DNA of 13,276 nt from Clostridiales bacterium (GTDB lineage: Bacteria > Bacillota > Clostridia > Peptostreptococcales > Anaerovoracaceae), in contig JAAZLU010000071.1 of the NCBI GenBank assembly GCA_012799165.1, positions 1 through 13,276 on the forward strand, written 5' to 3'. A program made the translations under genes and the position numbers. Under the pieces are notes generated by a model. It was not told the DNA's origin, ran no database searches, and saw only the letters and a list, made by a program, of their open reading frames with translations. Shown in pieces: positions 6,564 to 13,276 of this stretch. Position 1 is the first letter of the stretch. The number at the start of each line of letters is the position of its first letter.

Positions 6564-7462
6564 TAGAAGTGAAAGGATTAAACAAAAAATTCGATGATTT
6601 TGAGGCGCTGATCGATTTGAACCTGAACGTTCAGACCGGGTCCATATACGGACTTGTAGGCGTCAACGGGAGCGGCAAGACCACGCTCATAAGGCATCTG
6701 ACGGGCGTTCTGCGGCAGGACAGCGGCAGCATAAAGATGGATGGCGAAGATATATACGATAACGAGAATATAAAAAGGAGGGTCGGGTACATACCCGATG
6801 AGCTCTACTTTTTCAATTCCTACAATATATATGCTATGAGCCGCTTCTATAAGAATCTCTATCCGGGCTGGAGCGATGAGCGCTACAGCAAAATGCTCGC
6901 GGATTTCTCCTTCAAAAATACGGATCGCCTTGCAAAACTCTCTAAGGGAATGCAGAAGCAGGCGCAATTCATACTCACGATGAGTTGCATGCCGGACTTT
7001 CTGATACTGGACGAGCCCATAGACGGGCTGGATCCCGTGGTAAGAAAGAAGGTCTGGAGATATGTGGTCGACGATGTTGCAGAGCGCAGCATGACGGTGC
7101 TCGTGAGCTCTCATAACCTTCGCGAGATGGAGGGTATATGCGACAGCATAGGGATACTCTCGGCAGGTTCCATGAAGCTCGAGCGCGAGCTCGACGAGCT
7201 GAAGTCGGACATTCATAAGGTTCAGGTGGCATTCCACAGTCGCGAGGATGCGGAGAGAGCTTTCGCCTCGCTCAATGTTCTGAGTCGCGAAGGCAGCGGA
7301 AGCGTCGAACATCTGATCGTGAGGGGCGGAAGACAGGAGATAGAAAATCATGTCTTCGCTCAGGACCCGATAATATTCGACATATTACCCCTGTCTTTGG
7401 AAGAGGTGTTTATATATGAAATGGGAGGTGCAAAAGATGAAATCAAGAGCATCCTGTCTTAA
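6560..7462 (+). CDS. ABC transporter ATP-binding protein (YtrB/BcrA-like)
   Basis: This is the cytoplasmic ATPase of the envelope-type ABC transporter encoded by the operon, 300 residues. The start at 6560 overlaps the GntR stop and follows AAAGGGGG by about 9 nt; the frame is open further upstream but inside gntR. Motifs are Walker A GVNGSGKT (34-41), signature LSKGMQKQ (127-134, the LSKGM form typical of BcrA/YtrB-like ATPases), Walker B FLILDEP (147-153), D-loop GLDP (156-159) and switch SSHNL with H185. The usual Q-loop glutamine is absent from RRVGYIPDELYFF (73-85), which I believe is common in this subfamily. The C-terminal ~90 residues form the accessory domain seen in drug- and bacteriocin-related ATPases. 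The end overlaps the membrane-protein gene by 26 nt. The transported or sensed compound is unknown. Confidence 0.92.
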   Translation: MIEVKGLNKKFDDFEALIDLNLNVQTGSIYGLVGVNGSGKTTLIRHLTGVLRQDSGSIKMDGEDIYDNENIKRRVGYIPDELYFFNSYNIYAMSRFYKNLYPGWSDERYSKMLADFSFKNTDRLAKLSKGMQKQAQFILTMSCMPDFLILDEPIDGLDPVVRKKVWRYVVDDVAERSMTVLVSSHNLREMEGICDSIGILSAGSMKLERELDELKSDIHKVQVAFHSREDAERAFASLNVLSREGSGSVEHLIVRGGRQEIENHVFAQDPIIFDILPLSLEEVFIYEMGGAKDEIKSILS

Positions 7463-9278
7463 TACTGCGATAATAAGGGAAAACTTCAAGAGGTTCTGGC
7501 CTATCACAGCGGTGGCTACGGTATTCTGGTTCCTCAGCGGACCCTTCATGATGATGCTGCCTGCGCTCTCAGGTGTATCCGGCGACATACCGCATCTTTC
7601 GTATACGGCATACGATGTGATTTTTAAGCATATAAGCGCCGGGTCCATATTGCTGAATCTGGCGCTGCCGGTGGCACTCAGCGTGGCCTGCTTCGGATAT
7701 CTGCATAAGTCTTCGAGCAGCAATGTTATGCATGCGGTGCCGGTGACGAGGACGAGCCTCTATCTGAGCAACTATCTGAGCGGGCTTGTAATGAGCCTCA
7801 TTCCGATGATAATAAACGCTCCCCTGGTGCCTCTGGCGCTGCTTGCGAGGGCCAATATTAACATGGGAGCCGCAGCACTCTTGCAGTTTATGCTCGAAGA
7901 ATTCGTGATTATATTCTTCGTATATGCTCTATCTGTATTTGCTGCTATGGTCTCGGGCAACGGGGTGATCCACGCCCTTACGGCGATAGCCTTCAATTTC
8001 CTGGCGCACGTAATGTATCTGCTTTACAGCTTCCATGCCTCGATGAATTATTTCGGTTATTCCACAGGATCTTCGGAGAGAGATTTAGTGATGATGCTCT
8101 CGCCCTACAGCTATATGTTAGAAACCGAACCCTTTACTGCAGCGGACCTTGCCGGGTATTCGATCTTTGCGCTGCTGGTATCCGCGTTGGGGCTTGCAGT
8201 CTATAAGATCAGGCGCCTTGAGAGAGCGGGGGATAGCTATGTCTTTAATGCGGCGCGTTACATAATAGGTTTTCTGTTCTGCTTTATAGCGAGCAGCATA
8301 ACGGCGGCATTGTTCGGAAATATAGGAGTATTTTCCTATGTTATAGGCTTCGTTATAGGCTATATATTCGGACAGATGATTGTCAATAAGACCACTAAGA
8401 TCTTTAACGCTCAATCCCTGAAGGCGGGCGTGGTATATGCGCTCGCAATAGTGCTGCTGGTGGGTGCCGTAAAGCTGGATGTCTTCGGATACGAGAAGAG
8501 GGTGCCGCAGGCATCTTCCGTAAAGAATGCAAGATTATATTCCTGGACCGTGGTGAATTATAGCGCCGATGCCGGAGATTTCAGCTTTAAAAAGCCCGAG
8601 AATATTGCGCTTCTTACAGCTTTCCATCAGGAGATAGTGAATAACAAGGACAACTTTAAGAGTAGCGAAAGTCGCTATCAGTCCTTCGGCAACGAGCGGA
8701 CCGAGTGGGTGACCATCGAGTACGAGTTGGGAGGGCGCTTGCATATGGGACGCGAATATAGAGTGAACGCGGGTTTCTTGCGCCGCAGCGAAGCCCTCAA
8801 AGCCCTCTGGGAGTGCGACGAGAGCGTCGCAGCCAGGAACTTTGTCGCCAATTTCGCTCCCGAAAATTGCGAGATATTCCTGGGAACCAGACCCTTCGCC
8901 TCGACATATGGCGACAAAGATCTTTGGTATGAATTTATCCCTTCGGGCGCTGATGATGTAAGAGCAATAAGAGGACTGATGGAGGCTTTGCAGAAAGATA
9001 TAGATAATTTCGAGTTCTCGGATCTCTTCGATGATCCGAGCGAAAGAATAATCGATTTAAGCATATCGATTCGTGCTAGCAGAGCGGATTACGAGAAAGC
9101 CAAGGCGGAATCGGACAGTCCCGAGACATTCGATAATTACAATGATTATGCCCGCATGAATTCACATTACATCAACATCAGCCTGGATTCGAGATTCGAA
9201 AGCACTATAAAATACATAAGAGACTTGAATCTGAGCGAGGACTGGAACAAGACTCTGGATCTGATGTTTAAAAATTAA
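7437..9278 (+). CDS. ABC-2-type membrane protein with C-terminal extracytoplasmic domain
   Basis: This is the membrane partner of the preceding ATPase, 613 residues. The start is set at 7437 because GGGAGG precedes it by 9 nt; an in-frame ATG at 7416 overlaps that region and has a weaker site. About nine hydrophobic helices lie near 21-44, 70-88, 115-137, 155-175, 178-200, 238-256, 276-294, 297-315 and 331-346. After helix 2 comes NVMHAVPVTRTSLYLSNYL (96-114), the 'H-x-LPvtR-x-x-L-x-x-NYL' signature of a family of YtrC/YtrD-like permeases. Residues ~350-613 are hydrophilic and rich in W, Y, D and E, and with an odd helix number should lie outside the cell. No domain is recognised there. One gene supplies the only membrane subunit in the operon, so the transporter may work as a homodimer. 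Substrate unknown; envelope stress or antimicrobial peptide handling is inferred from the cassette. Confidence 0.85.
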   Translation: MKSRASCLNTAIIRENFKRFWPITAVATVFWFLSGPFMMMLPALSGVSGDIPHLSYTAYDVIFKHISAGSILLNLALPVALSVACFGYLHKSSSSNVMHAVPVTRTSLYLSNYLSGLVMSLIPMIINAPLVPLALLARANINMGAAALLQFMLEEFVIIFFVYALSVFAAMVSGNGVIHALTAIAFNFLAHVMYLLYSFHASMNYFGYSTGSSERDLVMMLSPYSYMLETEPFTAADLAGYSIFALLVSALGLAVYKIRRLERAGDSYVFNAARYIIGFLFCFIASSITAALFGNIGVFSYVIGFVIGYIFGQMIVNKTTKIFNAQSLKAGVVYALAIVLLVGAVKLDVFGYEKRVPQASSVKNARLYSWTVVNYSADAGDFSFKKPENIALLTAFHQEIVNNKDNFKSSESRYQSFGNERTEWVTIEYELGGRLHMGREYRVNAGFLRRSEALKALWECDESVAARNFVANFAPENCEIFLGTRPFASTYGDKDLWYEFIPSGADDVRAIRGLMEALQKDIDNFEFSDLFDDPSERIIDLSISIRASRADYEKAKAESDSPETFDNYNDYARMNSHYINISLDSRFESTIKYIRDLNLSEDWNKTLDLMFKN

Positions 9279-9319
9279 ATGCAGTCAAGTTCCTAAAGGG
9301 GTATTGACATAGATGCGGG

Positions 9320-9341
9320 GGCGCGGCAGGGGGGCCGCGCC
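9320..9341 (+). terminator. GC-rich hairpin terminator after the gntR-ABC operon
   Basis: An 8-bp all-GC stem (GGCGCGGC at 9320-9327, GCCGCGCC at 9334-9341) with a 6-nt loop lies 41 nt after the membrane-protein stop. The tail TCTTAGTTTG is only moderately T-rich. Position and stem strength support an intrinsic terminator. Confidence 0.7.
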
Positions 9342-9400
9342 TCTTAGTTTGCAAAAAACACGGAGTTTTAATTTTGAAATACACATCATATGGTAGGTTG

Positions 9401-9409
9401 TGATATAAT
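9401..9409 (+). promoter_or_regulatory. Extended -10 promoter of the SLH surface-protein gene
   Basis: TGATATAAT gives a perfect -10 (TATAAT, 9404-9409) with TG at the extended position. No good -35 is found 16-18 bp upstream; TTGAAA at 9374-9379 is too far away. Transcription should start near 9416, giving a ~40-nt leader. Confidence 0.6.
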
Positions 9410-9414
9410 ACTAA

Positions 9415-9442
9415 CGCTATATATTGCAAAAATAAAATAGCG
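9415..9442 (+). promoter_or_regulatory. Inverted repeat in SLH-gene leader touching the ribosome binding site
   Basis: CGCTAT (9415-9420) and ATAGCG (9437-9442) can pair across a 16-nt A-rich loop. The first arm coincides with the predicted transcript 5' end and the second runs into the GGGGG Shine-Dalgarno (9442-9446), 9 nt before the ATG. Such a 5'-terminal stem could protect the message or modulate initiation. Confidence 0.4.
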
Positions 9443-9455
9443 GGGGTTTCATAAA

Positions 9456-12400
9456 ATGAAGATAAAAAGAACGATATGCCTGATTCTGGCGACGCTAATG
9501 GTGCTTGCCTGTCTGCCTGCGATTGCATTTGCGGGTAACGGGGAGGCCGTAATCAAGAGCGTAGGCTATAACGGCAAGAGCTATATACCGTCCGGAAAAG
9601 AGATAACGCTGGATGTTCCCGCCAGCTCGGCTGCGCTTAATTTGCAGAAGGAGCTGGAATTGGTCTACGACGAGAGCAAGGGCTATAAATACTACGCTCC
9701 TCTGTTTCCCGACGGAGCCACGCTGGAGTATGGAAAGACCGCGACGATAAGGGTCCAATACGAACAGAACGGAACTCTTTATGAGAGCGATTACACTGTA
9801 AAGCTCAATAAATTGCCGTTTTCTGCAAGTGCATTTACGGGCAATATAACCAGACGCATTGTGCTCAGCGACGGTGATGACCGCCCGGGCAAAAAGATTT
9901 TCCAGGACTGCTACATAAAAAATGACGGGCCTGCCTTCGGTGGTATAGTAATCAACGGGGTGGATCCCAATATCGCAGTCTTCAAACTTGCGGGTAAAGA
10001 GCTCGACAGCGCGGCCGCAGTAAAGGTCGCCGCGGAAGAGCTGGATAATCTCTATATTTCCCCCAGGAATCCGGGGAAGATGAGCGTGCTCCTGAAAGCC
10101 TACGCTGCCGACGGCAAGGATATATCGGGTCATGCTTCTTTAGATATACAGGTGATAAAGACCGGGACGCTGGAGACCCTTAGGGCGAATCTCGATCAGT
10201 ACGGAGTTCTCGCCGCGAGCTATTTCGGATTGGATGCCGCATTCATCAAGGCGGTCGGCGAGAAGCCGGCTAGCATAAAGATAGTTTCGGGAGCGAAGTA
10301 TGGGCATTTCATCTGCGATTATAAGAGCGATGTGGATCACGGCAAGACTCTTGCAAATGGCGTAGCGATAAGTGCCGAAGAATTTGCAGCACTTAGTTAT
10401 GTGCCCATCCGCGCCGCAATAGTATCGGATGTGACGGATGTAATAGGCTACGAGGCCTTCGATGCCGCAGGGAACAAATACGTCGGGAGCCTCGAGATAG
10501 GGATAAATTATAAAAAGCCGGATGGCTCAGAATTGAGTCTGCAGGTGGAGCTCAATACGGCGCACGGTCTTGATAAACTTGATTTTACGAGCGCATTCAA
10601 GACGCTTTCTAATGACGAACTGAGCTATGTAAAGTTCACCAAACCCGATGCCGCCTTCGGGAGTATCCGCGAAAATTATCGCGATGAAACCTTACCGGGA
10701 GTAGAGATTGACGAGGCGACAAAATACTATAACAGCAGTTCGTTCACAAAGAAGATTTCCAATCTCAGTTTCGTTCCCGCCAAGGGCTACGAAGGGAGTT
10801 TCTATCTCCTCTATACCGCATATAGCGTAGGCTCCGATACCGGCTACAGCGGAAGAATCAGGGTTACTGTGCGCAATATCAAGATTCCGGCGATCGACTG
10901 CGAAGTGATGCAGGATGAATTCCTCCGTTTCGACGGGATTTATGAGCTTATAAATGAACAATTTAAGAAGGTCGCCAAGAGCGACGAGGGTTATAGCTAT
11001 ATAAAATTCGAGCTGCCCACAAGCACTCAGGGAGAGCTTTACTACAACTATAACGCGCAGCTGCAGAAGGGAGAGCCGTTAGCAAGTTCGGATAGGTATT
11101 ACCGTACAGCATCCGATTTAAAGCTCGTGAAGGACGTATATTTCGTTCCGAACCGCAACAACAGCGGCAATTTTGAGCTCAAATATAACTGCTACGCGAC
11201 AGGCGGAGAAGAGTATAAGGGAACTGTCAATGTAAGTGCAAAAAAGCTGAGTTACGATATCAAAACTCTGACATATACTCTCAAGCAAGGCGAAATATTT
11301 AAAGTGAAGCTCGCCGATTTAAGCGCCGAGCTTGCCAAGCTCTCGAGCGATGAAGTATTCAGCTACATATACCTGAATAAACTTCCCGCGAAGACTACTG
11401 GGACTCTCTATGCGAGCTACAGCGACGGAGAGCCAGGTGCGGAGCTCGTCGCAGGTGAAGAAGATAAATATTATCGCGAAGGAAGCGGTCTAAGACTGGT
11501 TTCGGATATTAGTTTCGTGCCCGAGAAGGATTTTTCCGGAATAGTTCGGCTTGAATACACCGCATACATATCGGCCAAAGTTAAATACAGCGGCAAAATA
11601 GTTCTGGATATCAAGGATTCGGGCGGTGTTCTGTCCGAGATTAAATGGAGTGCCGATAGCGACGGCATAATAAAATTTAAGTCTGAAGACTTTGTTGCAG
11701 CTCTGGGCAAACTTACAAATCAGAAGCTTTCGGAAATCAGACTTGATCTTCCCGCAGAAAATTACGGGACATTTTACTGCGGCTACAGGTCTGCCGACTC
11801 CTTCGATTCGAAGCTTGAACTCAAAACTCCGCTCTATCTTTCCGGGGAAAAACGCAAGTTGATAGATGATGTAAGCCTGGTGGCAGCTGTCGATTACGAG
11901 GGAAGCTTCAGCGTCAACTACACAGCTGTCGATGAGCTTTCGCGCGAGTACAGCGGTAAATTGATATTTGAAATCTCGTATAAATCGAGTTTTGTCGATG
12001 TAAAGAAGACGGATTATTTCGCGTCTGCAGTCAAGTGGGCGGTGGAGAAGAAGATAACAGCCGGGATTTCCGAGGATAAGTTCGGGCCGGGTATTGTATG
12101 CACGAGAGCGCAGATGGTTACCCTGCTTTGGAATGCTGCGGGCAGTCCTCAGCCAAAGTCCGTAAATCCTTTCAAGGATGTTAAGTACGACGACTATTAT
12201 TTTAACGCGGTTCGCTGGGCTCACAGCGAAGGCATTACTTCCGGCACGAGCGCGGATACATTCTCGCCCGACAAGGAAGTTACGAGGGCGCAGGTTATGA
12301 CCATGCTATACAATTACCACGACAAGCCCGCTGTCAGCATCGTCAATCCCTTTAAGGATGTCGCGGCTACTCAGTACTATTACAAGCCGGTGCTCTGGGC

Positions 12401-12509
12401 TTATCAGGCCGGCGTAACGAAGGGAACGGGCCCGGGAAGATTCTCGCCGAGCGAAGGATGCACGAGGGCTCAGATAGTGACCTTCCTTTACAACGATATG
12501 AAAGAATAG
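9456..12509 (+). CDS. Secreted repeat protein with three C-terminal SLH domains
   Basis: This is a cell-surface protein of 1017 residues, probably held on the wall non-covalently by its SLH domains. A signal peptide (KIKR, hydrophobic core, AFA|GN after residue 26) opens it. A VLAC stretch at 16-19 looks weakly like a lipobox, but the hydrophobic core continues past it, so signal peptidase I cleavage is preferred. Residues ~31-118 form one beta-rich domain and ~122-235 a possible degenerate repeat. Five ~115-residue repeats follow (about 236-841), then SLH domains at about 846-898, 906-957 and 966-1015, each with TRAQ. From memory, similar 'G-x-LYY-x-Y ... YY ... FVP ... G ... Y-x-G' repeats occur in other clostridial SLH proteins. 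There is no catalytic motif I can recognise; adhesion or a structural role is a guess. The gene has its own promoter, and pepV follows 5 nt after the stop. Confidence 0.9.
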   Translation: MKIKRTICLILATLMVLACLPAIAFAGNGEAVIKSVGYNGKSYIPSGKEITLDVPASSAALNLQKELELVYDESKGYKYYAPLFPDGATLEYGKTATIRVQYEQNGTLYESDYTVKLNKLPFSASAFTGNITRRIVLSDGDDRPGKKIFQDCYIKNDGPAFGGIVINGVDPNIAVFKLAGKELDSAAAVKVAAEELDNLYISPRNPGKMSVLLKAYAADGKDISGHASLDIQVIKTGTLETLRANLDQYGVLAASYFGLDAAFIKAVGEKPASIKIVSGAKYGHFICDYKSDVDHGKTLANGVAISAEEFAALSYVPIRAAIVSDVTDVIGYEAFDAAGNKYVGSLEIGINYKKPDGSELSLQVELNTAHGLDKLDFTSAFKTLSNDELSYVKFTKPDAAFGSIRENYRDETLPGVEIDEATKYYNSSSFTKKISNLSFVPAKGYEGSFYLLYTAYSVGSDTGYSGRIRVTVRNIKIPAIDCEVMQDEFLRFDGIYELINEQFKKVAKSDEGYSYIKFELPTSTQGELYYNYNAQLQKGEPLASSDRYYRTASDLKLVKDVYFVPNRNNSGNFELKYNCYATGGEEYKGTVNVSAKKLSYDIKTLTYTLKQGEIFKVKLADLSAELAKLSSDEVFSYIYLNKLPAKTTGTLYASYSDGEPGAELVAGEEDKYYREGSGLRLVSDISFVPEKDFSGIVRLEYTAYISAKVKYSGKIVLDIKDSGGVLSEIKWSADSDGIIKFKSEDFVAALGKLTNQKLSEIRLDLPAENYGTFYCGYRSADSFDSKLELKTPLYLSGEKRKLIDDVSLVAAVDYEGSFSVNYTAVDELSREYSGKLIFEISYKSSFVDVKKTDYFASAVKWAVEKKITAGISEDKFGPGIVCTRAQMVTLLWNAAGSPQPKSVNPFKDVKYDDYYFNAVRWAHSEGITSGTSADTFSPDKEVTRAQVMTMLYNYHDKPAVSIVNPFKDVAATQYYYKPVLWAYQAGVTKGTGPGRFSPSEGCTRAQIVTFLYNDMKE
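10161..11978 (+). repeat. Five diverged ~115-residue repeats in the SLH protein
   Basis: Approximate copies are at 10161-10511, 10533-10874, 10893-11243, 11259-11615 and 11625-11978. The shared order is an LSYVKF-like strand, G-x-[LIF]-x-x-x-Y, a YY[RN] or LYLS element, [FL]V[PA] followed by GS/SG, then Y-x-[AC]-[YV] and YSGK. The clearest markers are LSFVPAKGYEGSF, VYFVPNRNNSGNF, ISFVPEKDFSGIV and VSLVAAVDYEGSF. The first copy (SYVPIRA ... KYVGSLEI) is the most altered. Divergence is high, so this is an old protein-level expansion, not a recent DNA repeat. Confidence 0.8.
11991..12503 (+). other. Three SLH domains (cell-wall anchor)
   Basis: Each domain begins with F-x-DV and contains a W-A-x-x-x-[GK]-[IV]-T-x-G helix-turn, then F-[SG]-P and TRAQ followed by a short hydrophobic helix: VCTRAQMVTLLWN, EVTRAQVMTMLYN and GCTRAQIVTFLYN. 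SLH trimers bind secondary wall polymers, often pyruvylated. The TRAQ form replaces the TRAE of Bacillus S-layer proteins and is frequent in Clostridia. Confidence 0.93.
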
Positions 12510-12514
12510 GGGGC

Positions 12515-13276
12515 ATGCAATTGGATAAAGAACTTATGATAAAACTGGATGAGCGCATAGATGAACTTAAGGATGATATGATCAGGGACTTTCAGAGCCT
12601 GCTTCGCATGCGCAGCGTGTACGAAGGTAAGAGCGAGGAAGGAAAACCCTTCGGTCCGGAAATATACGAATGCTTGCAGGAGGCTCTTCGCATGGGCGAG
12701 AGGCTCGGACTTAAGTCGGATAATGTGGACGGCTACGCGGGCGTGCTGAGCGCGGGAGAAGGCGAGAAGTCTATAGGTGTACTCTGCCATCTCGATGTGG
12801 TGCCGGAAGGCTCGGGCTGGGATTTTGACCCCTACGGCGGGGAAATTTCCGGCGGAAAGATATACGGCAGGGGCGCCCTGGACGATAAGGGGCCCGCGAT
12901 AGCTGCGATGTACGCGCTCAAGGCTCTGGTCGACTGTGGAGTGCCTCTTAAAAAGCGAGTCGAGATTATACTCGGCTGCGACGAAGAGAGCGGAATGCGC
13001 TGCCTCGAATACTATAAGAAGCACAGGGAAATCCCCGAGATGAGCTTTTCCCCGGACGGAGAGTTTCCCGTAACAAATTCAGAAAAGAGCATAAGTACTT
13101 CGGTATGGCGCTGCGAGTACGAATCCGGAATAAAATTTAAGTCCGGGACGGTTCATAATGCGGTGCCAGGGGATGCTGTGGCCCTCGTTCCGTATATAAA
13201 GCCGGATAAGATTGAGGCTCTTTTGGATAAAGTTGAGGAGCTCAGCGGATGCAAGCTCAAAGTGGAGGCTGAGGGA
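12515..13276 (+). CDS. pepV: PepV-type dipeptidase, peptidase family M20 (cut by right edge)
   Basis: This is a di-zinc cytoplasmic dipeptidase that hydrolyses dipeptides and some Xaa-peptides; the first 254 of an expected ~460-470 residues are present. Visible metal-site residues are H92 and catalytic-support D94 in CHLDVVPEG, bridging D123 in RGALDDKGP, general-base/metal pair E157-E158 in CDEESG, and D181 in SFSPDGEFPV. The order and spacing, with SPDGEFPV especially, fit PepV rather than ArgE/DapE. The insert (lid) domain begins near 185-215 (HNAVPGDA at 214-221); the last metal histidine lies beyond the window. Start is uncertain: AGGGGG (12508-12513) is only 1 nt before the ATG at 12515 but 7 nt before an in-frame TTG at 12521, which may be the real start. 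It lies 5 nt after the SLH gene and probably shares its transcript. Confidence 0.92.
   Translation, partial: MQLDKELMIKLDERIDELKDDMIRDFQSLLRMRSVYEGKSEEGKPFGPEIYECLQEALRMGERLGLKSDNVDGYAGVLSAGEGEKSIGVLCHLDVVPEGSGWDFDPYGGEISGGKIYGRGALDDKGPAIAAMYALKALVDCGVPLKKRVEIILGCDEESGMRCLEYYKKHREIPEMSFSPDGEFPVTNSEKSISTSVWRCEYESGIKFKSGTVHNAVPGDAVALVPYIKPDKIEALLDKVEELSGCKLKVEAEG

Noticed and set aside
6578..7351. 257-codon open frame on the minus strand
   Set aside because: It is antisense to the ABC ATPase, whose motifs are complete.
9304..9309. Perfect -35 hexamer TTGACA
   Set aside because: No -10 follows at 16-18 bp; the next bases are the GC-rich terminator stem.
10161..11978. CRISPR-like or DNA-level tandem repeat
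   Set aside because: The periodicity is at protein level only; nucleotide copies are not near-identical and lie inside an open frame.
11490..12224. 244-codon open frame on the minus strand
   Set aside because: It is antisense to the SLH protein across repeats and the first SLH domains; no plausible protein features.
12488..13024. 178-codon open frame on the minus strand
   Set aside because: It is antisense to pepV, which shows all expected metal-site motifs.

Overview
The window looks like part of a chromosome from a low-to-mid-GC Gram-positive anaerobe, most likely in class Clostridia (Bacillota). This rests on the strong GGAGG-type ribosome binding sites, frequent ATA/AGG/AGA codons, a lipoprotein-type OppA, a YtrA-like GntR/ABC cassette, and a surface protein ending in three SLH domains with the TRAQ variant common in Clostridia. 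No genus can be named from the sequence alone. I see no rRNA, tRNA, insertion sequence, phage gene or CRISPR array.

Left block (1-6016, minus strand): an oligopeptide ABC importer operon in the order oppA - oppB - oppC - oppD. oppD runs off the left edge, and an oppF may lie beyond it. A good promoter with an extended -10 precedes oppA. Its leader carries two ACCGGT boxes and two hairpins. A 12-bp inverted repeat between oppA and oppB probably trims read-through, so that the binding protein is made in excess of the membrane and ATPase subunits. oppB and oppC overlap by 4 nt; oppC and oppD are 10 nt apart. The most unusual gene is oppC: its product is about twice the normal length because roughly 240 residues, including two copies of a ~90-residue module, are inserted between the first transmembrane helix and the permease domain.

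Middle block (6125-9341, plus strand): a divergent three-gene operon with overlapping genes. It encodes a short YtrA-type GntR regulator, an ABC ATPase, and a nine-helix membrane protein with a ~260-residue extracytoplasmic C-terminal domain. An inverted repeat over the probable gntR promoter is a candidate autoregulatory operator. A GC-rich hairpin ends the operon. Relatives of this cassette respond to cell-envelope stress or peptide antibiotics; the substrate here is unknown.

Right block (9401-13276, plus strand): a 1017-residue secreted surface protein, made of diverged ~115-residue beta-rich repeats plus three C-terminal SLH domains, has its own extended -10 promoter. Five bases after its stop begins a PepV-type M20 dipeptidase, cut by the right edge. 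With the opp operon, PepV suggests use of external peptides: OppABCD imports oligopeptides and PepV would finish hydrolysis of dipeptides in the cytoplasm.

Three genes (oppA, the ABC membrane protein and pepV) have an in-frame ATG lying in or against the Shine-Dalgarno sequence, so naive start calls would be a few codons too long.
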